The notes beneath the pieces are model-generated. The model did not search any database and was not told the origin of the DNA. It saw nothing but the letters and a program-made list of their open reading frames with translations. Positions 42,075 to 50,753 of a stretch of 57,597 nucleotides of DNA are shown here, in pieces (position 1 is the stretch's first letter; every line of letters starts with the position of its first letter). The stretch covers positions 1-57,597 of the forward strand of contig JAMLIT010000022.1 of assembly GCA_023954035.1 (NCBI GenBank). The letters are read 5' to 3'. The stretch comes from Burkholderiaceae bacterium (lineage in GTDB: Bacteria; Pseudomonadota; Gammaproteobacteria; Burkholderiales; Burkholderiaceae_C). The position numbers and the translations under genes are program-made.

Positions 42075-42488
42075 TCAACGTAAGCCGCCTCCTGGGCCCT
42101 CGGCGGGCCGCTCGATCAGCTCGATCTTGTAGCCATCGGGGTCTTCGACAAAGGCAATCACCGTGCGCCCACCCTTCACCGGGCCGGCTTCGCGCGTAAT
42201 TTTTCCGCCGGCGGCGCGGATCTTCTCGCAGGCAGCCGCCGCATCCGGTACGCCCAGGGCGATGTGGCCGTAGGCCGTGCCCATCTCGTAGCGGTCGGTG
42301 TCCCAGTTCCAGGTCAGCTCGATTTCGGCCTGACCGGGGTTGCCGCCGTCAAAACCGAGGAAGGCGAGCGAATACTTGTAATCCGGGTTCTCGGACCGGC
42401 GCAGCAGCTGCATGCCCATCACGTTGGTGTAGAACGCGATGGAGCGCTCAAGATTGCCGACGCGCAGCATGGTGTGGAGGAATCGCAT
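42075..42488 (-). CDS. gloA: Lactoylglutathione lyase (glyoxalase I)
   Basis: 137-residue VOC enzyme turning the methylglyoxal-glutathione hemithioacetal into S-lactoylglutathione. All four metal ligands can be placed as in E. coli GloA: His5 (RFLHTML), Glu in AEIELTWN near residue 56, His in YGHIALGV near residue 74 and Glu in DGYKIELIE near residue 122. The ATG at 42488 gives the canonical N-terminus [20 protein letters not shown]. It is the last gene of the TetR/acyl-CoA dehydrogenase operon (26 bp from the SDR), although it could have its own promoter. Confidence 0.97.
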   Translation of the reverse strand: MRFLHTMLRVGNLERSIAFYTNVMGMQLLRRSENPDYKYSLAFLGFDGGNPGQAEIELTWNWDTDRYEMGTAYGHIALGVPDAAAACEKIRAAGGKITREAGPVKGGRTVIAFVEDPDGYKIELIERPAEGPGGGLR

Positions 42489-42514
42489 GGCTGCCATTGT
42501 CTCGCAGGATGATT

Positions 42515-43309
42515 TCACACGGGCATGGTGTAGTTCAAGGTCATCCGGCCGCCGTCGACGGTGACGATCTCGCCCGTCACATAGCTGGCCGCATCGCTGG
42601 CAAGCCAGGCCACCACATCGGCAATCTCGGACGGTTCGCCCAGCCGGCCCATGGGCGTACGGCTCATGATTTTTCTCTTGGCCTCATCGCTGGTGAGGAC
42701 CGCCTTGGCCGCCAGCTCGGTGGCAATCGTGCCGGGCGCGACGGCGTTCACACGAATGTTGTGCGGCGCCAGCGCCAGCGCCATTACGCGCGTGAGCTGG
42801 TTGATACCGCCTTTGCTGACGTTGTAGCTGGCAATGTTGGGGATGGCGAGGGTACCGTTGACCGAGCTCATGTTAACGACTGAGCCGCGCCCAGCCTGCG
42901 CCATGGCACGCGCCACCGCCTGGCCCACCAAAAACGCACCCTTGATGTTGACGCGCAGGACAGCGTCAAAATCTTCTTCGGTGACCTCAAGAAAATCGGC
43001 CGCGCGGAAGATGCCGGCATTGTTGACCAGCACATCGACGCGGCCCTTCCAGGCGAGCGCCTGCTGCAGCAGTTGATCCACCTGCGCTTTGTTGCCGACG
43101 TCGCAGTGCACATACCGGCCCGAAAGCTCGGCCGCCAGTGCTTGTCCGCGCGCATCGTCGACATCCGCCAGCACGACATGCGCACCTTCGGCAGCGAAGC
43201 GCCGCACGCAGGCGGCGCCTATGCCTTGCGCAGCGCCCGTCACGAGGCAGACGCGGCCTGCGTGGCCGAAGGAGATGGTGGTCGTTGATCGGGAAGGCGA
43301 TACTGGCAT
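42515..43309 (-). CDS. SDR-family oxidoreductase (FabG-like)
   Basis: 264-residue classical short-chain dehydrogenase. [11 protein letters not shown] near residue 24, DVDDA after strand 2 (Asp favouring NAD), NNAGIFRA near residue 97, Ser in NMSSVNG and YNVSKGG near residue 165 are all present, and [17 protein letters not shown] closes the fold. The enzyme probably oxidises a hydroxy or hydroxyacyl intermediate. It lies 34 bp downstream of the HpaB-family gene, between it and gloA, and likely belongs to the TetR-led operon. Substrate unknown. Confidence 0.93.
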   Translation of the reverse strand: MPVSPSRSTTTISFGHAGRVCLVTGAAQGIGAACVRRFAAEGAHVVLADVDDARGQALAAELSGRYVHCDVGNKAQVDQLLQQALAWKGRVDVLVNNAGIFRAADFLEVTEEDFDAVLRVNIKGAFLVGQAVARAMAQAGRGSVVNMSSVNGTLAIPNIASYNVSKGGINQLTRVMALALAPHNIRVNAVAPGTIATELAAKAVLTSDEAKRKIMSRTPMGRLGEPSEIADVVAWLASDAASYVTGEIVTVDGGRMTLNYTMPV

Positions 43310-43343
43310 GCGCCAATGGTAGCAATGGCGCTCGGCGGGCGCT

Positions 43344-44981
43344 TCAGGACCCTCCAGCCTTTCCGCCGGGCTCCTCGGCGGCCTTGCGCCCCACGGGAAG
43401 CGGCACCATCACGGGCTGGCCCGGCGTGGTGCACCCGGTGTCACAGCAACGTCCCGGCTGGCGGTTGCGGGTGATGGCGCGATCCTCCTGGTGCAGTACA
43501 CCACGCTCCAGCAGCCGTTCCACCAGCTCCACCTTGTTGCCTACGGGGTAGTTGCGCCAGATTTCCTGCTTCATGGCCGCAGGCGAGCCCCCGCCATGCA
43601 GGCTGATGAGCGAGTACCACCCGCCTTGGTAGGAGGCCGTCAGGTCTTCCATGAAGCGCGCCACTTCGATGCGCTTGTCGTAAGGCACGTCGGGGTTGGC
43701 GCGCAGCACCTCGGCCAGCGTGGCGGCAGTAGCAGGGTTGTGATCTTCGTCGGGGCCGGGCAGGGCGACGATGAGGCCGCCGGAGACCTCGTGCGCAAGC
43801 CGGTGCATGTCGTAAATCTGCGTGGCGAGCAGCAGTTTGCCGATGTTGGCGAACACCGGTTCGGGCATGAACGAGCTGCTGTGTGGGTCCTGGGTGGCAA
43901 AGACGCTTGCGGCGACGCCACAGGCGTAAAAGCCTTCGACGATCTTGATCAGTTCCACCATGGGCTCGCGCAAATTGCTCTTCTTGCCGGGGTCGAAGCC
44001 GTTGGCCTCGCACATCAGCGCGGCGGCGCCAATCAACAGGTCGCCAAAGCCTGCGCGCGCGGCAATGCAGCTGTGCCGGTGGTGGGTGGCATAGCTGTAG
44101 GTCAGCACGTGGGTGTGCTCCCACTCGCCTTCATAAAACACCCGCTCCCAAGGCACGAACACCTTGTCGAAAATCACCACCGCCGTTGCTTGCCCGTACT
44201 TGCGCGAGAACAGCGCGTCGCCGTGCTCGAGTTTCTCACCGGGGCGCCCCGCAGGTCGGGAAACCAGGGTGATGCCTTTGGCGTCGATGGGCACGGCGCA
44301 GCACACGGCGAAGTCGGCGTCGCGCTGCGTCATGTTGCGACTGGGCATCACCAGCAGTTCATGCATGTACGGCCCGCCGGTGACGATGGCCTTGGTGCCG
44401 CTGATGACGATGCCCTTGGCATTTCGCTCCACCACGTGGACGTAGGTGTCGGGGTTGGCTTGCTCGTGCGGCTTTTTGCTGCGGTCGCCTTTGGCGTCCG
44501 TCATGGCGATGCCGAGCGACAAGTCGCGGTCCTGCACATCGGCCAGGTAGGCCTTGAAGCGGGCGCGGTGCTCGGTCGAGCCGCGCGCGTCGTCGATATG
44601 CGCCGTCGCCTGCGCCAGCCCGTTGAGCGCGTCGTGCGCCAGGTAGCGCTGGGCGCAGCCCGTTTCCTGGCACAGCACCCGGACCGCTTCGAGCTTGTTG
44701 AGCAAATCACCCGAAGACTCATTCACATGCAGCATGCGGTTGACCACCCGGTTGCGCTCGGACTGGGTGGCCAGCGCGATGGGCGCCATGGCAGGGTCCA
44801 GCGCAAAATCGTAGGTGAAGGCCAGGGCGTTGACGCCCGGTTTGAGCGAAGGTTCGTCGGCAACGCTTTCGACCAAGTGACCATCGACATAGACGACGGG
44901 TTGGTAGCGGCGCAGCGATTCGCGGTACTGGTCGCCGCTCATCAGTTTGGAGCGGGTAGGGGAGGCGGCGGTGGCGTCCAT
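43344..44981 (-). CDS. 4-hydroxyphenylacetate 3-hydroxylase/4-hydroxybutyryl-CoA dehydratase family protein
   Basis: 545-residue flavoprotein of the HpaB/AbfD family with an acyl-CoA-dehydrogenase-like fold. Family landmarks are SGDQYRESLRRYQPVVYVDG near residue 15, GTKAIVTGGPYMHELLVMPSR near residues 195-215 and HHRHSCIAARAGFGDLLIGAA near residue 300. In AbfD a [4Fe-4S] cluster is held by three Cys and a His. Here the equivalents appear as Cys109, Tyr113, His301 and Ala308, so two ligands are absent, with Cys305 nearby. A C-terminal extension of about 45 residues contains CCDTGC, which has no counterpart in AbfD that I recall. Context with an acyl-CoA dehydrogenase and SDR suggests an acyl-CoA substrate. 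Function unresolved. Confidence 0.85.
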   Translation of the reverse strand: MDATAASPTRSKLMSGDQYRESLRRYQPVVYVDGHLVESVADEPSLKPGVNALAFTYDFALDPAMAPIALATQSERNRVVNRMLHVNESSGDLLNKLEAVRVLCQETGCAQRYLAHDALNGLAQATAHIDDARGSTEHRARFKAYLADVQDRDLSLGIAMTDAKGDRSKKPHEQANPDTYVHVVERNAKGIVISGTKAIVTGGPYMHELLVMPSRNMTQRDADFAVCCAVPIDAKGITLVSRPAGRPGEKLEHGDALFSRKYGQATAVVIFDKVFVPWERVFYEGEWEHTHVLTYSYATHHRHSCIAARAGFGDLLIGAAALMCEANGFDPGKKSNLREPMVELIKIVEGFYACGVAASVFATQDPHSSSFMPEPVFANIGKLLLATQIYDMHRLAHEVSGGLIVALPGPDEDHNPATAATLAEVLRANPDVPYDKRIEVARFMEDLTASYQGGWYSLISLHGGGSPAAMKQEIWRNYPVGNKVELVERLLERGVLHQEDRAITRNRQPGRCCDTGCTTPGQPVMVPLPVGRKAAEEPGGKAGGS

Positions 44982-44995
44982 GGTTCAAAGATCCT

Positions 44996-46717
44996 TCATC
45001 GAACCACTTGGGCACGGTCCACGATGGTGTCGGCCTGTGCCTTGCTCACGGACGCGCCCATGCTGCCGAACATCGCGCCCCAGCTGGCTGGCGTGCTGCC
45101 CAGGCGGGTGGTCATGAACGCATCGACCACCTCGGGGGTTGAATGCCGCAGCAGCTCGACGCCCTGGATGGCGCGGGCGAGGGCTTCGCTCGCCGGCCGC
45201 GCCAGGAATTCGTCTTCCAGCATGCCATCCACCAGCGGCGCCAAGTGGGCGGCGAACGCGTCGAACAAAGTGTGCTGGCCGCGCACACTGTGAATTTCTT
45301 CGAGCAGCGCGTCGCGGCAGGTGGGGTCTTTGCGCATGGCGCGGCGCACGTCCATGCACATCATGTTGGCGGCGCCTTCCCAGACGCTGTTGAGCGGCGC
45401 CTCGCGGTAAATGCGCGCCATCGGGTTCTCCTCGATGAAACCATTGCCGCCGTGGCATTGCAGCGCCTCGTTGGCCACTGCGGGCGCACGCGAGCAGTTG
45501 AAGAATTTCGCCATGGGCGTGGCGGCGCGCGCAAAGGCCGTTTGCTGCGCGTCGCGCCCGATGTAGTCGGTCGCCTTTGCCACGCGCAAGGCCAGAAGCG
45601 TTGCCGCTTCCACCTCGACAGCCATGTCGGCCAGCACGTTGGCCATCATCGGCTGGCGGGCCAGCGGGCCACCAAAGGCGGTTCGGGTGGCGCAATGGTT
45701 CAGCGCCAAGGTGAGCGACTGGCGCATCAGGCCCGCCGAACCCACGGCGAAATCCAGGCGGGTCAAATGGGAGTGGGACAGGATTTCCCGCAGGCCAGCA
45801 CCCTCGGCGCCCACGCGGATCGCCAGCGTTCCGCTGTATTCGATTTCGCTTGACGCATTGGATTTGTTGCCGCTCTTGTCCTTCAGCCGCTGGATGAAAA
45901 AGCGGTTGTAGCTGCCGTCCGGAAGGGTGCGCGGCAGGAAGAAACAGGTCACTCCCCCAGCCACCTTGGCCAACGTGAAAAAGCCGTCGGACTGCGGCAC
46001 CGAGCAGAACCATTTGTGGCCAGTCAGTTCGTACCAGTGGGCCATCGCGCCATGGTAGTCCGATGAGTGCGACAGCACCGCCGTGGTCTGCGTCTCGCGC
46101 AAGTCAGAGCCGCCCTGCTTTTCCGTCATGGCGTAGCCGATAACCACCGCCGGTTTTTCGGCGACCTCGCGGCGGCTGAACTCGTACTGCGTGCCGCGCA
46201 CCTTCTCCGCCCAAATTTTGAGCGCCGGCTCGGACTCAAAGCCGGCGTAGGCCGCGTAGGCCATGCCAGTGGGGCAACCGACCCCGTGCTCCACCTGATT
46301 CCATAGGTAAGACTGCACGGCACGCGCGAAATGTGGGTGGGGTGCGGTTGCGTTCCACGCCAGCGAGTGCACCTCGTGCTTCCAGGCCAAGGCCATCAGT
46401 TCGTGCCAGGCCGGGTGAAACTCGACCCAGTCAATGCGGTTGCCGTAGCGGTCGTGCGTTTTGAGTTCGGGCAGGTGCTTGTTCGCGAGGCGCGCAAGCT
46501 CTTGCACATCGGCATCGCCGGCCAGCGCGCCCAGCGCAGACGCTGCAGGCGCCGCCCAGGCAGACTCGCGCGCCATCGCCGCCTTGAGCACCACGTCGCC
46601 GTCGAAGGCGTTAAAGCCTGCAGCGGGCGCTGCCTGGTTTTTCACGAGGTGGGTGGCATACCGATCTGGCGCCGCAGGGGCTGGCTGCAACTGGCTAAGG
46701 GTCAGGGGGGCGTTCAT
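44996..46717 (-). CDS. Acyl-CoA dehydrogenase, AidB-like
   Basis: 573-residue flavoprotein of the long acyl-CoA dehydrogenase branch. The FAD/substrate region GYAMTEKQGGSDLRETQT near residue 195 and the C-terminal stretch CHGGNGFIEENPMARIYREA near residue 435, then NSVWEGAANMMCMDVRRAM, resemble E. coli AidB and isovaleryl-CoA dehydrogenases. AidB-like members either bind DNA and FAD or oxidise acyl-CoAs; the operon context favours an acyl-CoA. The start at 46717 follows AAGGAGA and overlaps the TetR stop by 4 bp. The HpaB-family gene begins 14 bp after its stop. Confidence 0.92.
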   Translation of the reverse strand: MNAPLTLSQLQPAPAAPDRYATHLVKNQAAPAAGFNAFDGDVVLKAAMARESAWAAPAASALGALAGDADVQELARLANKHLPELKTHDRYGNRIDWVEFHPAWHELMALAWKHEVHSLAWNATAPHPHFARAVQSYLWNQVEHGVGCPTGMAYAAYAGFESEPALKIWAEKVRGTQYEFSRREVAEKPAVVIGYAMTEKQGGSDLRETQTTAVLSHSSDYHGAMAHWYELTGHKWFCSVPQSDGFFTLAKVAGGVTCFFLPRTLPDGSYNRFFIQRLKDKSGNKSNASSEIEYSGTLAIRVGAEGAGLREILSHSHLTRLDFAVGSAGLMRQSLTLALNHCATRTAFGGPLARQPMMANVLADMAVEVEAATLLALRVAKATDYIGRDAQQTAFARAATPMAKFFNCSRAPAVANEALQCHGGNGFIEENPMARIYREAPLNSVWEGAANMMCMDVRRAMRKDPTCRDALLEEIHSVRGQHTLFDAFAAHLAPLVDGMLEDEFLARPASEALARAIQGVELLRHSTPEVVDAFMTTRLGSTPASWGAMFGSMGASVSKAQADTIVDRAQVVR

Positions 46718-47406
46718 GCGTGTCTCCTTCGGGTTGCATTTTGGGGTTGCGAAAGCTTCATAACCTGACCGGGCGCCGCTGCAATGGCAGCGCAACAGAT
46801 GTCGGCAATGTCGCCAGCCAACGCGCCGACGGCGCTGGCGCCGTGCGCCAAAGCGGGACCGAAATCCGTGTTGAGCGGAGACAGCGGGCCAATCAGGCCT
46901 TCCATAAAGCCGCCCACGATGACGGTGGCGGCGGTGTTTGGATCGACGTTGGCACGGAAGTCCCCGGCCTCCTGGCCTGCGCGCACGATGCGCGCGATTT
47001 GTTCGCTGATGGCGTGCCGATACGTCAGGCGGGCCTGGTTGATTTCTGCCTCGCATGGCTCGGCAATCAGCGCATAAGCCAGTCGGCGATTGCGCATGGC
47101 GCGGATGACGAAGGCGCTCACTCCGGCGTGCAGCCGCTCCATCGCCGTTCCCGGGCCATCGGCGATGGCCTGGAGAACGTCGACCTCGCGCTGAGACACT
47201 GCGGACAGCACTTCAACGCACAGGTGTACTTTCGAGGGGAAATGGCGGTACACCGTCCCCGTCGCCACTCCAGCGGCTGCAGCAACGTGGCTAACCTGCG
47301 CCGCGGACCAGCCGCCTTCACCCACCAGGCCACGGGCGGCCGCGAGGATGCAGTGGCGGTTGTCGGCCAAACGCAGAGCAACGCGGGGTGTTCGTCGGTA
47401 GGCCAT
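46714..47406 (-). CDS. TetR-family transcriptional regulator
   Basis: 230-residue regulator. The helix-turn-helix lies near residues 20-65 with AAQVSHVAAAAGVATGTVYRHFPSKVHLCVEVL. The C-terminal ligand domain has YRHAISEQIARIVRAGQEAGDFRANVDP, typical of FadR/TetR groups that sense acyl-CoAs. The ATG at 47406 is preferred over a TTG at 47427. It overlaps the acyl-CoA dehydrogenase gene by 4 bp and heads the operon ending in gloA, so it probably represses that operon with itself. No good ribosome site is seen. Confidence 0.92.
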   Translation of the reverse strand: MAYRRTPRVALRLADNRHCILAAARGLVGEGGWSAAQVSHVAAAAGVATGTVYRHFPSKVHLCVEVLSAVSQREVDVLQAIADGPGTAMERLHAGVSAFVIRAMRNRRLAYALIAEPCEAEINQARLTYRHAISEQIARIVRAGQEAGDFRANVDPNTAATVIVGGFMEGLIGPLSPLNTDFGPALAHGASAVGALAGDIADICCAAIAAAPGQVMKLSQPQNATRRRHA

Positions 47407-47505
47407 AAGAAATGAATAGTCGTTCAAAGGTTGAATTTTGATTCATTGCTTGAGCCAGGACAACCGGTAATCGCCTCAGACAAACCATCCCCGAGCCACG
47501 ACCCG

Positions 47506-47559
47506 TTGACTTTAGTCGATACGATGTATATTATGTTAACTCTTAGCGATTTCTGTCAA
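47506..47559. promoter_or_regulatory. Overlapping opposed promoters upstream of the TetR operon
   Basis: Minus strand: TTGACA at 47559-47554 and CATAAT at 47535-47530, spacer 18 bp, start near 47523; this suits the TetR operon. Plus strand: TTGACT at 47506-47511 and TATTAT at 47529-47534, spacer 17 bp. A small inverted repeat GACT-TT-AGTC (47508-47517) is a possible operator. The surrounding 190-bp gap has no supported gene. Confidence 0.5.
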
Positions 47560-47598
47560 ACGTCCCGATGAAGGACACGGCTCTGTCTCGACGCTTGA

Positions 47599-48576
47599 TC
47601 AACCATGCAGGGCTCCGCCGCAACTGCTGCCTTGGCCTGCGGTGCAGCCATAGCAATGGTCCGCCACCCGAATGCGCTGGCCGCGCGGGTCAGAGCGCAG
47701 CAGGTCGCGCAGATGGGCGCGCGGCGCCATGGTGTCGCGTTCACCGGGATGCAGCGCCAGTCCCAGTTGCTGATTGAAGTCGCAGTCGTACAAATGGCCC
47801 TGCCAGTCGACGCTGATCTGGCTGCGGCACATCACGCCGGCCAGGTTGTCCTCCTGGTAGCTGTCGCGCAGCAATTGCATGTAACGATTGAATTGGCCCT
47901 TGGAAATCAGCATGGAGCCAAAGCGCTGGATCGGCATGTTGGCCAGCACGTAAAGCTGGTGGAACACGATGCCAAAGCGTTGCGCCAGCTCGCGCTCGTA
48001 GTCGGCCTGCAACTGGGCCTGCGCAGGCGGAAGGCTGGGGCCTTGCGGGTTGTAGACCAGGTTCAGCCCCAGCGCGGAGCCAGGACAGCCATAGCCCAGG
48101 GCATTGAGCGCCTGCAAGCCGGCAATGCTCTTGTCGAATACGCCCTTTCCACGCTGGCGGTCGACGTTGTCCACCGAATAGCAAGGCAGCGAGGCCACCA
48201 CCTCCACGCCGTGCGCCGCCAGGAACGGTGCAAGGTCTTCTTGTCCGGGCTCAAAAAGAATGGTCAGATTGCAGCGGTCGATCACGTGCACGCCCTGCGC
48301 GCGGGCCGCCCGCACCAGGTCGCGAAACCGCCGATGGAGTTCCGGCGCACCGCCAGTAAGGTCCAGGGTCTTGATCTTTTGTGCTTCAAGCACCTGCAGA
48401 ATGAGTTCGATGTTGGCGTCGTCCATCATTTCGGTGCGGTGGGGTCCCGCATCGACGTGGCAATGCTGGCAACTCTGGTTGCATTGGTAGCCCAGGTTGA
48501 CCTGCAGCGTCGTCAGGCTCTCACGTTGCAGGGCGGGGAAATCGGTAGCTTGTAGCAGCGGAAGTGTGGCGTGCAT
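47599..48576 (-). CDS. arsS: Radical SAM protein, ArsS-like (arsenosugar biosynthesis family)
   Basis: 325-residue radical SAM enzyme. The cluster motif is CNQSCQHCHVDAGPHRTE near residue 31 (CxxxCxxC), and LDLTGGAPELHRRFRDLV near residue 75 is the SAM/GGE-like region. A second Cys-rich domain includes MCRSQISVDWQGHLYDCDFNQQLG (in two pieces) and the C-terminal HCYGCTAGQGSSCGG. This is the pattern of ArsS/radical SAM Cys-rich proteins, some of which carry selenocysteine in place of Cys near the end; here all are Cys codons. The proposed role is adding the 5'-deoxyadenosyl group to dimethylarsenic. No ArsM gene is adjacent, so the substrate is inferred. Confidence 0.87.
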   Translation of the reverse strand: MHATLPLLQATDFPALQRESLTTLQVNLGYQCNQSCQHCHVDAGPHRTEMMDDANIELILQVLEAQKIKTLDLTGGAPELHRRFRDLVRAARAQGVHVIDRCNLTILFEPGQEDLAPFLAAHGVEVVASLPCYSVDNVDRQRGKGVFDKSIAGLQALNALGYGCPGSALGLNLVYNPQGPSLPPAQAQLQADYERELAQRFGIVFHQLYVLANMPIQRFGSMLISKGQFNRYMQLLRDSYQEDNLAGVMCRSQISVDWQGHLYDCDFNQQLGLALHPGERDTMAPRAHLRDLLRSDPRGQRIRVADHCYGCTAGQGSSCGGALHG

Positions 48577-48646
48577 GGTCGATGGAAAAAGGTCCAAAGC
48601 AGTGCACCATGTTTTGCAACTTTGCGCAAACAAGGGTTCTTTTTTG

Positions 48647-49774
48647 TCAGCCAGCGGGCTTTGAACCGGACTTGGCGAGGCTATGGCGCCGCACAAAGCC
48701 TTGATCGATGTGATTCTTCCAGCGCCAAACCCAGCGCCCCTGCGCCGACAGACCACCCCACGAGGCAATGGCCTGACGTGGCCCGCAGGCGAGCAGGTAC
48801 AGCGTGTGTCTGCGCGGCACATAGGACCGCAGTGCCGCCCCCGTGATCGCTGCGCGCAGGTTGTGCGCCAAGACTGGGCCTGCGCGCACGGCGTGCACGC
48901 CCGATTTCTGCAACATCAGATCGTTGCGTGCGCAGGTGTCTCCCGCGGCAAAGACCTGCAAGTGCGAGCTGCTGCGGTGGTCGGCGCCCACCTGCACAAA
49001 GCCCGCAGCGTCGAGATTGAGGCCCGACGATTCCAGCCACGCATGTGCCTGCGCGCCGGTGGCGGCAATCACACAATCGGCTGGCAGCAGCTGGCCATCG
49101 GCCAGCCGCACCCCGTCCTGATGCCCTTCTGCGCGCTGGAAATGCAAGTTCAGACGCGCCGCCTGGGCGCAGCGCAGCGCCCGCTGCTGGACGGACGGGG
49201 CATGGCCCGCAAGCATTCCCGATTCCGACGCCACCAGGTGAACGCTGGCGGTGCAGGAAGCGCCGCGCAGTGCGTATGCAGCGGCCAGGGCGACTTCCAG
49301 TCCCGCAGCGCCCCCACCCACCACCACCAGACAAAAGCCGGCGCGCGCCTGCGCCGCCTGCAGCACGTCGGGCCACCGGGCAAAGAACGCATCCAGAGGC
49401 TTGATCGGCAACAGCTTGTCGCCCAGCGCCTGCAAGGCAGAAACCTCCGTGGCGCTGCCTACGTCCAGCGACAGCAGGTCGTAAGCCAGGCGCCCGCCGT
49501 CGCCAAGTTCCAGTGTCCGGGCGTCCGCGCGAAGCTGTCTCACAGGCGCCTGTATCAGGCGGGCGCCGGCGCGCGCCGCCAGGGCAGCCAGATCGATGCG
49601 GCATTGCGCCTGCGCGTAGTGGCCCGCCAGCCAGCCTGGCAACATGCCCGAGTAGTACTGGTAGCGGGAGGGTGTGGCGAGTACCAGCTCCAGGTTGGCA
49701 ACAGGCGCCTTGGCAAAGTGTTCGAGCACCGCCAGATGCGCGTGCCCTCCTCCGGCCAGAACCAGCCGTTTCAT
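48647..49774 (-). CDS. FAD-dependent pyridine nucleotide-disulfide oxidoreductase (NDH-2/SelD-N-terminal type)
   Basis: 375-residue flavoprotein. FAD loop VLAGGGHAHLAVLEHFAKAP is at the very N-terminus, PSRYQYYSGMLPGWLAG follows, the NAD-loop VVVGGGAAGLEVALAAAYAL lies near residue 156 and VFAAGDTCARND near residue 283. The GGGHAHL N-terminus and YSGMLPG are typical of the group that in other bacteria is fused to selenophosphate synthetase SelD; here there is no SelD part. It lies upstream of arsS on the same strand (70 bp), so the two are likely one operon and may share a selenium/arsenic or thiol role. Electron acceptor unknown. Confidence 0.9.
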   Translation of the reverse strand: MKRLVLAGGGHAHLAVLEHFAKAPVANLELVLATPSRYQYYSGMLPGWLAGHYAQAQCRIDLAALAARAGARLIQAPVRQLRADARTLELGDGGRLAYDLLSLDVGSATEVSALQALGDKLLPIKPLDAFFARWPDVLQAAQARAGFCLVVVGGGAAGLEVALAAAYALRGASCTASVHLVASESGMLAGHAPSVQQRALRCAQAARLNLHFQRAEGHQDGVRLADGQLLPADCVIAATGAQAHAWLESSGLNLDAAGFVQVGADHRSSSHLQVFAAGDTCARNDLMLQKSGVHAVRAGPVLAHNLRAAITGAALRSYVPRRHTLYLLACGPRQAIASWGGLSAQGRWVWRWKNHIDQGFVRRHSLAKSGSKPAG

Positions 49775-49834
49775 GCGCAGGCCCGCTGCGTCTGGGATGA
49801 TGCGGGCTGGCTCATGCGATGAAGAAAGGCGAAC

Positions 49835-50701
49835 ATGGACAAAGCGCTGGTAGGTGTCATCGGGGGAAGCGGACTTTATGCGATGGATTCGCTGCAAGAC
49901 GTGCAGGAGCTGCGCATCGACACGCCGTTTGGCCCACCCTCGGACGCCATCATGACAGGCCGGGTCGATGGTGTGGCTGTGGCGTTTCTGGCGCGCCATG
50001 GGCGCGGCCACAAGCTGATCCCCTCGGAGGTGCCCTACCGCGCCAATGTATTTGCGATGAAGACTTTGGGGGTGCGGTATTTGATTTCGCTCTCGGCCGT
50101 CGGATCGCTTCGCCAAGACCTGCGCCCGCTGGACATGGTGCTGCCAGACCAGTTCATCGACCTGACCCGGCGGCGCGAATCCACGTTTTTTGGCGACGGC
50201 GCCGTCGCCCACGTCTCCATGGCGCAGCCCGTGTGCCCGCTGTTGACCGACGTGCTGGCCCGGGCGGTTCAAGCCGCGGGCTTGCCGCAGGAGCAGCGCC
50301 TGCACCGCGGCGGCAGCTACGTCTGCATCGAGGGCCCGCAGTTTTCGACCATGGCCGAATCACATTGGTACCGCAGCATGGGGGCCAGCGTCATCGGCAT
50401 GACCAACATGCCCGAGGCGAAGCTGGCGCGCGAGGCGCAGATTGCTTATGCCAGCCTGGCCATGGTCACCGACTACGACTGCTGGAACCCGCGCGCGCCG
50501 CATGTCACATCGGATTTCGCGCTGGCCAATCTGCTGAAAAACGCCGGCCATGCCCAGCAGATCTCGCGCGCTGCCGTGCAGCTGCTCGGTGCCGAACGCC
50601 CTGCATCGGACGCCCATACTGCCCTGGCGGCGGCGCTGATCAGCCAGCCCCAGCACTTGCAGGGCCCGATCCGCGAACGGGTGGAGACCTTGCTGGCTTG
50701 A
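49835..50701 (+). CDS. 5'-methylthioadenosine / methylthioinosine phosphorylase
   Basis: 288-residue type-2 purine nucleoside phosphorylase. GVIGGSGLYAM near residue 7, phosphate-binding RHGRGHKLIPSEVPYRANV near residues 54-72, LSAVGSL near residue 89, and EGPQFSTMAESHWYRSMGASVIGMTNMPEAKLARE (seen as adjoining motifs) near residue 170 are all family features. It cleaves methylthioadenosine (or deaminated methylthioinosine in the Pseudomonas type) in methionine salvage. A GAAGAAAGG site precedes the ATG. It is divergent from the FAD oxidoreductase across 60 bp. Choice between MTA and MTI as substrate needs the substrate loop compared with known enzymes. Confidence 0.94.
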   Translation: MDKALVGVIGGSGLYAMDSLQDVQELRIDTPFGPPSDAIMTGRVDGVAVAFLARHGRGHKLIPSEVPYRANVFAMKTLGVRYLISLSAVGSLRQDLRPLDMVLPDQFIDLTRRRESTFFGDGAVAHVSMAQPVCPLLTDVLARAVQAAGLPQEQRLHRGGSYVCIEGPQFSTMAESHWYRSMGASVIGMTNMPEAKLAREAQIAYASLAMVTDYDCWNPRAPHVTSDFALANLLKNAGHAQQISRAAVQLLGAERPASDAHTALAAALISQPQHLQGPIRERVETLLA

Positions 50702-50753
50702 TGGACCGACGCACGCCCCGCCCGCATCGTCGCCCATTGGAGAACGCGCCGAA

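Noticed and set aside
47599-47601. TGA of arsS as a possible selenocysteine codon
   Set aside because: It lies after the complete Cys-rich C-terminus GSSCGGALHG and the sequence beyond it does not resemble the family.
47568-47777. 69-codon plus-strand frame downstream of the plus promoter at 47506-47534
   Set aside because: Mostly antisense to the arsS 3' end, with shadow-like Arg/Ala/Gly content and no ribosome site.
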